64,000 bases of DNA from Paracoccus sp. MA (GCF_020990385.1 NZ_CP087598.1:2237001-2301000); one strand, 5' to 3'; numbered from the stretch's first letter, positions 46,574 through 55,738 are shown. Made by a program: numbers and translations. Notes: generated from the sequence alone by a model not told the origin.

Positions 46574-47530
46574 TCAGCCCAGGGCCTTCGCGCCCATGTT
46601 CAGGAACTTCTGCCGCCGGTCCTTGATCAGCTCGGCCGGCTTCCTGCCGGCCAGCTCGCCCAGCATGGCGGCGATCGCCTCGCCCACCGCCGCGATGGTC
46701 TCGGCCGGCGCGCGCTGCGCGCCGCCCACCGGCTCGGAGATGATGCGGTCGATCACCTCCAGCTTCTTCAGGTCCTGCGCCGTCAGCTTCAGCGCATGCG
46801 CCGCCTCGCGCATCTTCTCGGCATCCTTCCACAGGATCGAGGCGCAGCCCTCGGGCGAGATCACCGAATAGATCGAATGTTCCAGCATGGCGATGCGGTT
46901 CGCGGTGGCGAAGGCCACGGCGCCGCCCGAGCCGCCCTCGCCGATGATGACCGAGACCAGCGGCACGCCGATCTGCAGGCATTTCTCGGTCGCGCGGGCG
47001 ATGGCCTCGCTTTGCCCGCGTTCCTCGGCGCCCTTGCCGGGATAGGCGCCGGGCGTGTCGACCAGCGTGATCACCGGCAGGCGGAAGCGGTCGGCCATGT
47101 CCATCAGCCGGATCGCCTTGCGATAGCCCTCGGGCCGGGCCATGCCGAAATTGTGAAAGATCCGCGATTTGGTCTCGTTGCCCTTCTCATGGCCGATCAC
47201 CACGCAGGGCTGGTCCTTGAAGCGCGCCAGCCCGCCCATCACCGCGTGGTCCTCGCCAAAGGCGCGGTCGCCGGCAAGCGGCGTGTATTCGGTGAAGAGC
47301 TGCTCGATATAGTCGCGGCAATGCGGCCGTTCCGGGTGGCGGGCGACCTGCGTCTTGCGCCAGGGATCGAGCTGCTTGTAGAGGTCGCGCAGCATCTCCT
47401 CGGCCTTGCGGTCCAGCGCCGCCGCCTCCTTCTCCAGATCGACGCCTTCGCCCTTCCGGGCCAGTGCCCGCAGTTCCTCGGCCTTGCCCTCAAGATCGGC
47501 AAGGGGCTTCTCGAACTCCAGGTAAGTCAT
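46574..47530 (-). CDS. accA: Acetyl-CoA carboxylase carboxyltransferase alpha subunit
   Basis: With AccD transfers carboxyl from biotin to acetyl-CoA to make malonyl-CoA for fatty acids. [21 protein letters not shown] is the N-terminal coiled coil; [57 protein letters not shown] and [40 protein letters not shown] build the active site. 318 residues, standard length. Confidence 0.97.
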   Translation of the reverse strand: MTYLEFEKPLADLEGKAEELRALARKGEGVDLEKEAAALDRKAEEMLRDLYKQLDPWRKTQVARHPERPHCRDYIEQLFTEYTPLAGDRAFGEDHAVMGGLARFKDQPCVVIGHEKGNETKSRIFHNFGMARPEGYRKAIRLMDMADRFRLPVITLVDTPGAYPGKGAEERGQSEAIARATEKCLQIGVPLVSVIIGEGGSGGAVAFATANRIAMLEHSIYSVISPEGCASILWKDAEKMREAAHALKLTAQDLKKLEVIDRIISEPVGGAQRAPAETIAAVGEAIAAMLGELAGRKPAELIKDRRQKFLNMGAKALG

Positions 47531-47598
47531 TCAGGGCTCCGCGCTGTCATCCGGTCTGGTTGCGGTCTATATGCTTGCGGCAGTCCCGGATTGCAACG

Positions 47599-48039
47599 TC
47601 AGCCTTGCCACCGCGACAATGCATCCTCGTCCTCGGCGCGGGCCTCGACCCAGGCGCCGGGGCCGTCCGGACCGATCTCGCGCTTCCAGAACGGCGCGCG
47701 GGATTTCAGCCAGTCCATCAGGTATTCCGCCGCCTGGAAGGCCGCCTCGCGATGGCGGGCCGCAGTGGCGACCATCATGATCGGTTCGCCCGCCGCCAGC
47801 CGGCCGTGGCGATGCAGGATGCGCCAGTCGTCCAGCCCGAAGCGCCGCGCCGCCTGCTCGCCATAGGCGGCCAGCGCCTTTTCGGTCATGCCGGGGTAAT
47901 GCTCGATCTCCAGCGCCTGCAGCCGGCCGCCTTCGTCGCGCACCAGGCCGGTGAAGGTGACGACCGCGCCGGAGCCCGCGCCGAAACCCGCCAGTTCGGC
48001 GCCAAGGTCGAAAGGCGCGCTCTGGACCCGGGCCGACAT
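47599..48039 (-). CDS. moaE: Molybdopterin synthase catalytic (large) subunit
   Basis: With thiocarboxylated MoaD converts precursor Z to molybdopterin. VVTFTGLVRDEGG, LEIEHYPGMTEKAL, RHGRLAAGEPIMMVATAARHREAAFQAAEYLMDWLKSRAPFWKRE covers the conserved active-site region with Lys and Arg. 146 residues. One nt after moaD; last gene of the pgsA–moaD–moaE operon. Confidence 0.95.
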   Translation of the reverse strand: MSARVQSAPFDLGAELAGFGAGSGAVVTFTGLVRDEGGRLQALEIEHYPGMTEKALAAYGEQAARRFGLDDWRILHRHGRLAAGEPIMMVATAARHREAAFQAAEYLMDWLKSRAPFWKREIGPDGPGAWVEARAEDEDALSRWQG

Positions 48040-48040
48040 C

Positions 48041-48298
48041 TCAGCCCCCGGTCATCGGCGGAAAGAAGGCGACCTCGCGCGCGCCGGAAAGCGGCGCGTC
48101 CAGATCGGCCAGCTCCTGATCGACGGCGACGCGCACCGCAGACAGATCCGCCAGCGCCGCGGCGTGCCATTCGTCCATGGCGGCAAGCTGCGCGACCAGT
48201 TCGCGCACGGTCGCGGCCTCGGTCTCGATCCGCTCGCGCGGCTGGCCGATGCGCTCGCGCAGCCAGGCGAAGTAAAGCACGTCAAGCGCCATGGTCAT
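48041..48298 (-). CDS. moaD: Molybdopterin synthase sulfur carrier (small) subunit
   Basis: Ubiquitin-fold sulfur carrier; the C-terminal Gly-Gly (PPMTGG) is thiocarboxylated. LDVLYFAWLRERIGQPRERIETEAATVRELVAQLA is the typical beta-grasp start. 85 residues from ATG 48298; an in-frame ATG at 48292 is equally plausible. Overlaps the end of pgsA by up to 17 bp. Confidence 0.93.
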   Translation of the reverse strand: MTMALDVLYFAWLRERIGQPRERIETEAATVRELVAQLAAMDEWHAAALADLSAVRVAVDQELADLDAPLSGAREVAFFPPMTGG

Positions 48299-48911
48299 CC
48301 CTCAGGAAGGGCCGGGCCTTGGCGAAATAGTCCCAGCCGGTGATCGCGGTCAGCACCGCGGCGATCCAGATCAGCGCCAGCCCGGCCTGCGTCGCCAGAT
48401 CCGACCAGCTGTCGGACCAGGGCAGGCTGGTCTCGCCCACCAGGGGCGGGTGGCCGGTCTCATAATAGTTCAGGCCGGTGCCCAGGAAAAGCACGGCGAT
48501 GGCCACCATCTGCGCCGTGGTCTTCCACTTGGCGAGCTTGGTGACCTTGAGCAGCCGGGCCTTGTCGCCCAGGAATTCGCGCAGGCCCGAGACGAAGACC
48601 TCGCGGAACAGGATCACCGTCGCAGGCAGGATCAGCCAGGGGTTCATGCCGGAATAGCCGGTGATGACCACCACGGCGATGATGACCATGGCCTTGTCGG
48701 CGATCGGGTCCATGGCGGCGCCGAAGCGGCTTTCCTGCCCCCAGGCCCGGGCCAGGTAGCCGTCGAACCAGTCGGTCACGGCGGCGATCAGGAACAGCGC
48801 CAGCGCCGCGAAATCGGCGAAGGGCCGGCTGAGGAAGAAAAACATCAGCGGCACCAGCGGCGCGGCCGCAAGTCGCAGAACGGTCAGGAGATTGGGCAAG
48901 GTCCAGCGCAT
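48282..48911 (-). CDS. pgsA: Phosphatidylglycerophosphate synthase
   Basis: Joins CDP-diacylglycerol and glycerol-3-phosphate for phosphatidylglycerol synthesis. WTLPNLLTVLRLAAAPLVPLMFF is the start, and the CDP-alcohol transferase motif reads DGYLAR…G…MDPIADKAMVI with all three Asp. About five membrane helices, 209 residues. Heads the leftward operon with moaD and moaE. uvrC, its usual upstream neighbour in Rhodobacterales as I recall, is absent here. Confidence 0.95.
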   Translation of the reverse strand: MRWTLPNLLTVLRLAAAPLVPLMFFFLSRPFADFAALALFLIAAVTDWFDGYLARAWGQESRFGAAMDPIADKAMVIIAVVVITGYSGMNPWLILPATVILFREVFVSGLREFLGDKARLLKVTKLAKWKTTAQMVAIAVLFLGTGLNYYETGHPPLVGETSLPWSDSWSDLATQAGLALIWIAAVLTAITGWDYFAKARPFLRDDHGA

Positions 48912-48971
48912 GGCGGCAATCTAGGGCTTCGGCGCGACGGGGGGAAGAGGCGACCGGAGGCGGCGCCGCGC

Positions 48972-49130
48972 TCAATCCCCGGCCATGCCCTCTTCTTGCG
49001 GCATGTCGTGGTGGTGGGCGCAAAGCGCGTGGTCGCCCAGAACTTCGATCACCCGGCAATCGGCGATGGTATGGCTGGCGCAATGATCCAGCATGCGCCG
49101 CAACTCGTCGCGCAGCGCGGTCAGCCGGGC
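48972..49130 (-). pseudogene. C-terminal remnant of a MerR-family regulator
   Basis: A 52-codon open stretch ending in TGA, with an in-frame TGA directly before it and no start codon or helix-turn-helix. It reads LTALRDELRRMLDHCASH, then ADCRVIEVLGDH and a His-rich tail with two more Cys. This pattern matches the end of metal-responsive MerR regulators (dimer helix, Cys-containing metal loop). Everything upstream of it is missing, so the gene is truncated at about 49131. Assignment rests on motif memory, hence moderate confidence. Confidence 0.55.
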
Positions 49131-49473
49131 TCATCGCCCAAGGTCCGATTCGGGCGGCCTGCGCCGGCGACGCCGGTCGCTGCCTGCTTCAGGAAACCCC
49201 GGACGGCCCGCGCCGCAAAAATCCGCGACAGGGGCCTTGTCCGCCCGGTTCTCTCGGCCCGGAATGGGGGTGAGACGAAGCCCCGCCCCCTGTTCCCGGC
49301 AGGCCGGTCCTGCCGCGCGGCGGCCGGACCTGCCGGAAGGTCGGCGGAAATTTCATGCTGCGCAGCGGGGGTCTGCGAGCAATCGTTTCTCTTTTCCCGG
49401 CGAAGTTTGGAATCGGCGAAAGCCGCAAAGCAGCCTAAATATCTACCAACGCAGTCGTGATAAGGAGACGGAC
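49131..49473. other. Intergenic stretch before the sulfur operon, no gene seen
   Basis: No frame here looks protein-like on either strand. It contains a small CGGC-GAAA-GCCG hairpin (49414–49425) followed by an A/T-rich TAAATATC (49435–49442), which could be the -10 of the sulfur-operon promoter. It also marks the boundary where the MerR remnant is cut. Confidence 0.4.
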
Positions 49474-49566
49474 ATGTCCATCCGAATGCCAGCCCCCGCC
49501 ACGCGCCCCGCGATGCCGGCCATGCCCTGCATGCCGGCCGGCCCGCGCCGGTGTCGCATCCGCTGA
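49474..49566 (+). CDS. Possible 30-aa leader peptide of the sulfur operon
   Basis: A short frame behind a very good ribosome-binding site (AAGGAGA, 6 nt before the ATG). The peptide is Met/Pro-rich with two cysteines, MPAMPCMPAGPRRCRIR at its end. It lies in the leader of the sulfonate operon, 94 nt before its first gene, where a Cys-containing peptide could act as a translation-coupled sensor of cysteine. A GGCCGG-N7-CCGGCC hairpin (49615–49633) follows it. No family recognised; regulatory role is inference. Confidence 0.5.
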   Translation: MSIRMPAPATRPAMPAMPCMPAGPRRCRIR

Positions 49567-49660
49567 GCCGCCACCTCCTCGCACTGACAGACACGAGCCC
49601 TGACAGGAAGGCCCGGCCGGACCGGGACCGGCCCCTGCATGGCTTTGGAAAGGATTTCCC

Positions 49661-50590
49661 ATGACACGCCACGAGACCTTCAGCCTCGCCATCCCCGCCG
49701 AGCGGGTGCATCCCGTCACCCCGCGCATCGGCGCCGAGATCCGCGGCGTCGCCCTTGCCGGCGACCTGCTGGAAGAAACCGTCCTCGCCATCGAGGCCCT
49801 GCTTCTGCGCCACAAGGTGCTGTTCTTTCGCGGGCAGACCCATCTGGACAATGCGGCGCAGGAATCCTTTGCCCGGCGCCTGGGCGCGCTGGTCCCGCAT
49901 CCGACCCAGGCGGCGGTGACCGGCACGGATTCGGTGCTGGAGCTGGATTCCCGGCGCGGCGGCGGGCGCGCGGACCGCTGGCATACCGACGTGACCTTCG
50001 TCGAGGCCTATCCCAAGGCATCGGTGCTGCGCGGGGTCGTCATCCCGCCGGTGGGCGGAGACACGATCTGGGCCAATACCGCCACCGCCTATTCCGACCT
50101 GCCCGAGCCGCTGCGCGTGCTGGCCGACGGGCTGCGCGCCGTGCATTCGAACGCCTATGACTATGCCGGGCAACGCCCCCGCGCCTCGGAAGCCGACAGG
50201 CGGCACCATGCCGAGGTCTTCGCCTCGGAGGTCTACGAGACCGAGCACCCCGTGGTCCGCATCCATCCCGAGACCGGAGAAAAGGTGCTGGTGCTGGGCA
50301 GCTTCGTGCAGCGCATCGCCGGGCTCTCGCGCGAGGAATCGCAGAAGATCCTGGAGATCCTGCAATCCTATGTCACCGCGCCGGAAAACACCGTGCGCTG
50401 GCGCTGGCAGGCCGGCGACGTGGTGATCTGGGACAACCGCGCCACCCAGCATGTCGCGGTGAACGACTACGGCGATGCGCCGCGCGTCGTGCGCCGGGTG
50501 ACGATCCAGGGCGACATTCCGGTCGGACCGGACGGCCGGCCCAGCACCGCCCTGACCAAACCCCGCGCCCAAGGCCGCAGCAAGGAGTGA
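49661..50590 (+). CDS. TauD/TfdA-family 2-oxoglutarate-dependent dioxygenase
   Basis: Fe(II)/2-oxoglutarate oxygenase that probably releases sulfite or sulfate from a sulfonate or alkyl sulfate ester. The iron facial triad is His108, Asp110 (RWHTDVTF) and His264 (ATQHVAVNDY), with Arg278/279 for 2-oxoglutarate. 309 residues, AtsK/TauD-like. First full gene of the operon; a clear GGAAAGGA site precedes the ATG. Substrate inferred from the operon, not from residues. Confidence 0.88.
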   Translation: MTRHETFSLAIPAERVHPVTPRIGAEIRGVALAGDLLEETVLAIEALLLRHKVLFFRGQTHLDNAAQESFARRLGALVPHPTQAAVTGTDSVLELDSRRGGGRADRWHTDVTFVEAYPKASVLRGVVIPPVGGDTIWANTATAYSDLPEPLRVLADGLRAVHSNAYDYAGQRPRASEADRRHHAEVFASEVYETEHPVVRIHPETGEKVLVLGSFVQRIAGLSREESQKILEILQSYVTAPENTVRWRWQAGDVVIWDNRATQHVAVNDYGDAPRVVRRVTIQGDIPVGPDGRPSTALTKPRAQGRSKE

Positions 50591-50597
50591 TGACGAG

Positions 50598-51950
50598 ATG
50601 ACCCGCAAGATCCGCCTAGGCGCCTTTCTTCCCGGCGGCGGCCAGCACATCGCCGCCTGGCGCCACCCCGACCAGCCGGCCGAGGGCGCGACCAGCTTCG
50701 ACTTCCATGTGAAGCTGGCGCAAGAGGCCGAGCGCGGCCTGTTCGACGCCTATTTCCTGGCCGACGGCCTGGCCATCGCCTTCGGCGGCGGCATCGAGGG
50801 CGGCAACGCCAAGGTCGCCGGGTTCGAGCCGGTGACGCTGTTCTCGGCGCTGGCGCCGCTGACCCGCAACCTGGGCTTCATCGCCACCGCCTCGACCACC
50901 TATGAGGAGCCCTACAACCTGGCCCGCAAGTTCGCCTCGCTCGACCTGATCTCGGGCGGGCGCGCCGGCTGGAACGTGGTGACCACCGCCACGGAAAGCG
51001 CGGCGCATAACTTCAACCTCGACCGGCAGCACCCCCATGCCTGGCGCTATCGCCGCGCGGCCGAGCATGTCGAGGTGGTCCGCAAGCTGTGGGACAGCTT
51101 CGAGGACGACGCCTTCATCCGCGACAAGGAAACCGGCGTGTTCTTCGACACCGGCAAGGTGCATTTCACCGATCACGAGGGCGAGCATTTCAAGATCAGG
51201 GGGCCGCTGAACGTCCCGCGCTCGCCGCAGGGCCATCCGGTCATCGTGCAGGCGGGCCAGTCCGAGGACGGGCGCGGCCTTGCCGCCGCCACCGCCGAGG
51301 TGATCTTCACCGCCCATCAGCGCCTTGACACCGCGCAGGAATTCTATCGCGACATCAAGGCCCGCGCCCGCGGGCAGGGCCGCAATCCCGGGCATGTGCT
51401 CATCATGCCCGGCGTCGCGCCCTTCGTCGGCCGGACCGAGGCCGAGGCGCGCGAGAAATACGAGCGTCTCACCAGCCTGATCCTGGAAGAGGACGGCACC
51501 GCGCTGATCAGGGGGCTGACCGGCGGCACGCTGGACCTGACCGGGGCGGATCTCGACGGCCCGCTGCCGCCGCTGGACCCGACCGAGGGCATGAAGTCGC
51601 GCCAGGCGCTGATCCGGCAGATCGCCGACGAGAACGGCTTCACCATCCGCCAGCTCTACCAATGGATCGCCTCGGCGCGCGGGCATTTCACCATCATCGG
51701 CAGCGCCGTGCAGATCGCCGACACGCTGCAGGAATGGTTCGAGAACGAGGGCGCGGACGGGTTCAACATCCTGCCGCCCTGGCTGCCCACCGGGCTGAGC
51801 GATTTCGTCGACCTGGTCATTCCCGAACTGCAGCGCCGCGGCCTGTTCCGCACCGAATACGAGGGCCGGACCCTGCGCGAGAACCTGGGCCTGCCCTTCC
51901 CCGTCAACCGGCACGCCGCCATCCGCGCGGCCGCCAATGCCGCGGAGTAG
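50598..51950 (+). CDS. NtaA/SnaA/DszA-family flavin-dependent monooxygenase
   Basis: Luciferase-like FMNH2 monooxygenase of the NtaA/DszA/SnaA group, acting on organosulfur or chelating compounds. Typical motifs: LGAFLPGGGQHIAAWRHPD, LAQEAERGLFDAYFLADG, LDLISGGRAGWNVVTT, and HPVIVQAGQSEDGRGLAA. 450 residues, normal for this group. 7 nt after the dioxygenase. Needs reduced flavin; no flavin reductase is in the operon (the one at 59177 is distant). Confidence 0.9.
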   Translation: MTRKIRLGAFLPGGGQHIAAWRHPDQPAEGATSFDFHVKLAQEAERGLFDAYFLADGLAIAFGGGIEGGNAKVAGFEPVTLFSALAPLTRNLGFIATASTTYEEPYNLARKFASLDLISGGRAGWNVVTTATESAAHNFNLDRQHPHAWRYRRAAEHVEVVRKLWDSFEDDAFIRDKETGVFFDTGKVHFTDHEGEHFKIRGPLNVPRSPQGHPVIVQAGQSEDGRGLAAATAEVIFTAHQRLDTAQEFYRDIKARARGQGRNPGHVLIMPGVAPFVGRTEAEAREKYERLTSLILEEDGTALIRGLTGGTLDLTGADLDGPLPPLDPTEGMKSRQALIRQIADENGFTIRQLYQWIASARGHFTIIGSAVQIADTLQEWFENEGADGFNILPPWLPTGLSDFVDLVIPELQRRGLFRTEYEGRTLRENLGLPFPVNRHAAIRAAANAAE

Positions 51951-51954
51951 CACC

Positions 51955-52779
51955 ATGAGCCTGGAAACCCTGGACCTGCCCCGCCGCCGCAGCGGCAGCC
52001 CGCGCCGCGGCCTGCCCATGCCGCCGGTGGCCGGCTTCCTGTCCCGCTATGGCCTCGTGCTGGTTTTCCTGGTGCTGTGGCAGCTCTCCAGCACCTTGGG
52101 CTGGATCAGCCCGGCGGTGTTTCCGCCGCTGGACCGGATCGCGGCCGCGCTTTGGCAGGGGCTGGCCAGCGGGGCGCTGGTCGACGACATCGCCATCAGC
52201 CTGCAGCGCGCCGGGCTGGCCTTTTTCGGCGCCGTGGGGCTGGGCATCCCGCTTGGCCTGCTGATGGGCCAGCTGCGCCCGGCCGAGCGCGCGCTGGACC
52301 CGATCCTGCAGCTGTTCCGCCAGACCTCGGCGCTGGCGCTTTATCCGGTCTTCATCCTGCTGCTGGGGCTGGGCGAGGCCTCGAAGGTCTTTGTCATCTT
52401 CTGGGCGACGCTGTTCCCGATCCTTCTGGCCACCATCGGCGGCGTGAAGGAGGTGGACCGCAAGCTGATCGAGATGGCGCGCAGCTACGGCGCCAGCCAG
52501 TTGCAGATCTTCCGCCGCGTCGTGCTGCCCGCCTCGGTGCCGGCGATCTTCGTCGGGCTGCGGCTGTCGGCCACCACCGCCCTGCTGCTGCTGATCGCGG
52601 CCGAGATGATCGGCGCGAACAAGGGCATCGGCTTTCAGGTAATGAATGCCCAGTACAATTTCCAGATTCCGCTGATGTTCGCGGCGATCTTCCTGATGGC
52701 CGGGCTGGGGCTGGCCGCCAATGCGGTGCTGATCTGGCTGCAGCGGCGGCTGTGCCGCTGGTCGCTGGACCAGGCCTGA
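51955..52779 (+). CDS. ABC transporter permease (sulfonate/nitrate/taurine type)
   Basis: Inner-membrane permease. About six helices and the BPD cytoplasmic-loop motif in ATIGGVKEVDRKLIEMARSYGASQLQIFRRVVLPASVPAIFVGLRLS, which docks the ATPase. 274 residues from ATG 51955; an ATG 18 nt upstream overlaps the previous gene. SsuC/TauC-like. Confidence 0.9.
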   Translation: MSLETLDLPRRRSGSPRRGLPMPPVAGFLSRYGLVLVFLVLWQLSSTLGWISPAVFPPLDRIAAALWQGLASGALVDDIAISLQRAGLAFFGAVGLGIPLGLLMGQLRPAERALDPILQLFRQTSALALYPVFILLLGLGEASKVFVIFWATLFPILLATIGGVKEVDRKLIEMARSYGASQLQIFRRVVLPASVPAIFVGLRLSATTALLLLIAAEMIGANKGIGFQVMNAQYNFQIPLMFAAIFLMAGLGLAANAVLIWLQRRLCRWSLDQA

Positions 52780-52816
52780 CCCCCCTCTCGCGACGCAATT
52801 CCAAGGAAACGAAACG

Positions 52817-53797
52817 ATGACCCATCCCCTTACCCGCATCGCCCTGGGCTCTGCCCTTGCCGCGCTTCTGTCCACGGCCGCCCATGCCGAAGAGGTCACC
52901 ATGCGCTTCATGGCCAGCCATGGCGGGCTGAACGCCCATGAGCTGGCCTGGGAGCTGGGCTATTTCGAGGGCACCGGCATCACGCTGGAAAACGTCGGCT
53001 ATGCCTCGGGCGGCCCGGAATCGCTGATGGCACTGGCCGGCGGCTCGATCGAGATCGGCAGCGCGGCGACCGCGGCGGTGCTGAACTCGATCGCCGGCGG
53101 CAACGATTTCGTCGCCGCCTATCCGACGAACGGCATCAACGATCAGGTCCAGTCGATCTTCTACGTGCTCGAAGACAGCCCGATCCAAGGCATCGAGGAC
53201 CTGCCCGGCAAGACCGTCGCCGTGAACACGCTGGGCGCGCATCTGGACTATACCGTGCGCGAGGCCCTGCATCAGAAGGGCCTGGCGCAGAACGCCGCCA
53301 ATCTGGTGACGGTGCCGGGGCCGCAGCTGGAACAGGTGCTGCGCTCGGGGCAGGTCGACGTGGCCGCCTTCGGCTACTGGCAGACCACCTTCGAGGGCGT
53401 GGCGCGCGAGGCCGGCGGACTGCGGGCGATCTTCGACGACACCGACGTGCTGGGCGAGATCGCCGGCGGCTTCACCGTGCTGCGGCGCGACTGGGTCGAG
53501 GCCCATCCCGAGGCCGCCCGCACCTATGTCGAGCAATCCGCCCGGGCGCTGGACTATGCCCGCGAGCATCCCGAGGAAACCCGCGCCGCGATCGCCAGGG
53601 CGCTGGAGGAGCGCGGCGAGAATCCCGCCGTCGCCGCCTTCTTCGCCGGGTTCGGCGTGCGCGAGGGCGGCCGCGCCGTGCCGCGAGACGTCGAGTTCTG
53701 GATCGAGGTGCTGGAACGCGAGGGCAAGCTGCAACCCGGCCAGCTCTCGGCCGAAAAGGTGCTCTTCGCGCCGGGCAGCACGGTGGCGGCGAAATGA
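52817..53797 (+). CDS. Sulfonate-type substrate-binding protein
   Basis: Periplasmic binding protein. Signal peptide MTHPLTRIALGSALAALLSTAAHA with cleavage near residue 24, then the SsuA/NMT1 fold (LNAHELAWELGYFEGTGITLENVGYASGGPESLMALAGGSIEIGSAATAAVLNSIAGG). 326 residues. Coupled to the ATPase gene by a 4-bp overlap. Confidence 0.9.
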   Translation: MTHPLTRIALGSALAALLSTAAHAEEVTMRFMASHGGLNAHELAWELGYFEGTGITLENVGYASGGPESLMALAGGSIEIGSAATAAVLNSIAGGNDFVAAYPTNGINDQVQSIFYVLEDSPIQGIEDLPGKTVAVNTLGAHLDYTVREALHQKGLAQNAANLVTVPGPQLEQVLRSGQVDVAAFGYWQTTFEGVAREAGGLRAIFDDTDVLGEIAGGFTVLRRDWVEAHPEAARTYVEQSARALDYAREHPEETRAAIARALEERGENPAVAAFFAGFGVREGGRAVPRDVEFWIEVLEREGKLQPGQLSAEKVLFAPGSTVAAK

Positions 53798-54561
53798 CCC
53801 GGGCGGCCGAAAGCATCCGCGGCGAGGTTGCGGTGCGCAACCTGTCGAAATCCTTTCCGCTGCAGGGCGCGATGCGGCCGGTCCTGCGCGACCTCTCGCT
53901 GCATATCCGCAGCGGCGAGGCGCTGGCGATCGTCGGCCCCAGCGGCTGCGGCAAGACCACGCTGCTGCGGCTGCTGGCCGGGCTGGAGACCCCGGACCGG
54001 GGCGAGGTGCTGATCGACGGCCGCCCGGTCTCGGGCGTGGGCACCGAACGCGCCGTGATCTATCAGGAGCCGCGGCTGCTGCCTTGGCTGACGGTGCTGG
54101 ACAACGTGGCTTTCGGCCTGGACGTTCGCGGCCTGCCCGCATCCCGGGCCCGCGAGCAGGCGCGGCATTACATCCATCTGGTCGGCCTGACCGATTTCCA
54201 GAACGCCTATCCGCGCCAGCTTTCCGGCGGCATGGCGCAGCGCGTGGGCATCGCCCGCGCCCTGACCATCCGCCCCGAGATCCTGCTGCTGGACGAGCCG
54301 CTGGGCGCGCTGGACGCGATGACCAAGCTGACCATGCAGGAAGAGCTGACCCGCATCTGGGCCGAGGAGAACGTCACCACGATCCTGGTCACCCACGATC
54401 TGGAAGAGGCGATCTTCCTGGCGGACCGGGTTCTGGTGCTGTCCACCGACGGCGCGGCCCCGACGACGATTCCGGTAGAGCTGCCCAGGCCGCGCGACCG
54501 CAACTCGGCCGAATTCGTGCAGCTGCGCAAGCGGCTGATGGGCAAGTTCGGCCTGCACTGA
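53794..54561 (+). CDS. ABC transporter ATPase (sulfonate/taurine type)
   Basis: Cytoplasmic ATPase of the importer. Walker A GPSGCGKT, Q-loop YQEPRLLPWLTVLDNVAFGL, signature LSGGMAQRVGIARAL, Walker B ILLLDEPLGALDAMT, H-loop VTHDLEEA: the SsuB/TauB pattern. 255 residues. Last gene of the operon, overlapping the binding-protein stop. It converges on ychF. Confidence 0.93.
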   Translation: MTRAAESIRGEVAVRNLSKSFPLQGAMRPVLRDLSLHIRSGEALAIVGPSGCGKTTLLRLLAGLETPDRGEVLIDGRPVSGVGTERAVIYQEPRLLPWLTVLDNVAFGLDVRGLPASRAREQARHYIHLVGLTDFQNAYPRQLSGGMAQRVGIARALTIRPEILLLDEPLGALDAMTKLTMQEELTRIWAEENVTTILVTHDLEEAIFLADRVLVLSTDGAAPTTIPVELPRPRDRNSAEFVQLRKRLMGKFGLH

Positions 54562-54640
54562 ACGGCCCGGGGGACGCGCGGCGACAGGACCCGTCCTTGC
54601 AGGACCGGTCCTAGGCGGCGTCTTCTGGAAATCCGGGCAA

Positions 54641-55738
54641 TCAGGCGTTGAAGAGGAAATGCAGGACGTCGCCGTCCTTGACCTCGTAGGACTTGCCCTC
54701 GACGCGGAACTTGCCGGCCTCGCGCGCGCCGGCCTCGCCCCTGTAGGTGACGTAGTCGTCATAGGCGATGGTTTCGGCGCGGATGAAGCCGCGCTCGAAA
54801 TCGCCATGGATCACGCCCGCCGCCTGCGGGGCCAGCGTGCCCTTGTGGATGGTCCAGGCGCGCGCTTCCTTGGGCCCGACGGTGAAATAGGTCTCCAGGC
54901 CCAGAAGCTTGTAGCCCTCGCGGATCAGCCGGTCGAGGCCCGCCTCGTGCAGGCCCATTTCCTCAAGGAACATCGTCGCTTCCTCGGCGGGAAGCTGGCT
55001 GATCTCTTCCTCGATCCGGGCCGAGATCACCACATGGCCGGCGCCCTGCTCGGCCGCCATCTGCGCCACGCGCTCGGACTGGCTGTTGCCGGTGGCGGCC
55101 TTGTCTTCCTCGACATTGCAGACGAACAGAACCGGCTTGGCGGTCAGCAGCTGCAGCATGTCCCAGGCTTTCCGGTCCTCGTCCGCGACCTGCACGGTCC
55201 GGGCGGGCTCGCCGGATTCCAGCGCCGCCTGCGCGGCCCTGAGCAGCTTTTCCTGCGCCACGGCCTCCTTGTCGCCGCCCTTCAGCTTGCGCTGGATATT
55301 GGCCAGCCGCCGCTCGACGGATTCCAGGTCGGCGATCATCAGCTCGGTCTCGATGGTCTCGGCATCGGCGATGGGATCGACGCGGCCCTCGACATGGGTG
55401 ACGTCGCCATCCTCGAAGCAGCGCAGGACATGGGCGATGGCATCGACCTCGCGGATATTGGCCAGGAACTGGTTGCCCAGGCCCTCGCCCTTGCTCGCGC
55501 CCTTCACCAGCCCGGCGATGTCGACGAAGGTGATGCGGGTCGGGATGATCTGCTTGCTGCCCGCGATCTCGGCCAGCTTGTCCAGCCGCGGATCGGGCAC
55601 GGCGACCTCGCCCACGTTCGGCTCGATGGTGCAGAAGGGGAAGTTCGCGGCCTGCGCGGCGGCGGTTTTCGTCAGCGCGTTGAACAGCGTCGATTTGCCC
55701 ACGTTCGGCAGGCCGACGATCCCCATGCGAAAGCCCAT
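54641..55738 (-). CDS. ychF: Ribosome-associated ATPase YchF (OLA1 family)
   Basis: Obg-family P-loop protein that prefers ATP and associates with ribosomes. GIVGLPNVGKSTLFNALT is the P-loop; NFPFCTIEPNVGEVAVPD, TFVDIAGLVKGASKGEGLGNQFLANIREVDAI and the C-terminal TGS-like domain (GDFERGFIRAETIAYDDYVTYRGEAGAREAGKFRVEGKSYEVKDGDVLHFLFN) follow. 365 residues, usual length. NVEED in place of the GTPase NKxD motif matches the known ATP preference. Confidence 0.96.
   Translation of the reverse strand: MGFRMGIVGLPNVGKSTLFNALTKTAAAQAANFPFCTIEPNVGEVAVPDPRLDKLAEIAGSKQIIPTRITFVDIAGLVKGASKGEGLGNQFLANIREVDAIAHVLRCFEDGDVTHVEGRVDPIADAETIETELMIADLESVERRLANIQRKLKGGDKEAVAQEKLLRAAQAALESGEPARTVQVADEDRKAWDMLQLLTAKPVLFVCNVEEDKAATGNSQSERVAQMAAEQGAGHVVISARIEEEISQLPAEEATMFLEEMGLHEAGLDRLIREGYKLLGLETYFTVGPKEARAWTIHKGTLAPQAAGVIHGDFERGFIRAETIAYDDYVTYRGEAGAREAGKFRVEGKSYEVKDGDVLHFLFNA

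Noticed and set aside
49093-49566. Plus-strand frame of 157 codons upstream of the sulfur operon
   Set aside because: Arg/Pro-rich and without features; only its last 30 codons, behind a strong ribosome-binding site, are worth keeping as a possible leader peptide.
54601-54612. AGGACCGGTCCT palindrome between the sulfonate ATPase and ychF
   Set aside because: Short, G/C-rich, no T-run and no regulator nearby; likely chance in this base composition.
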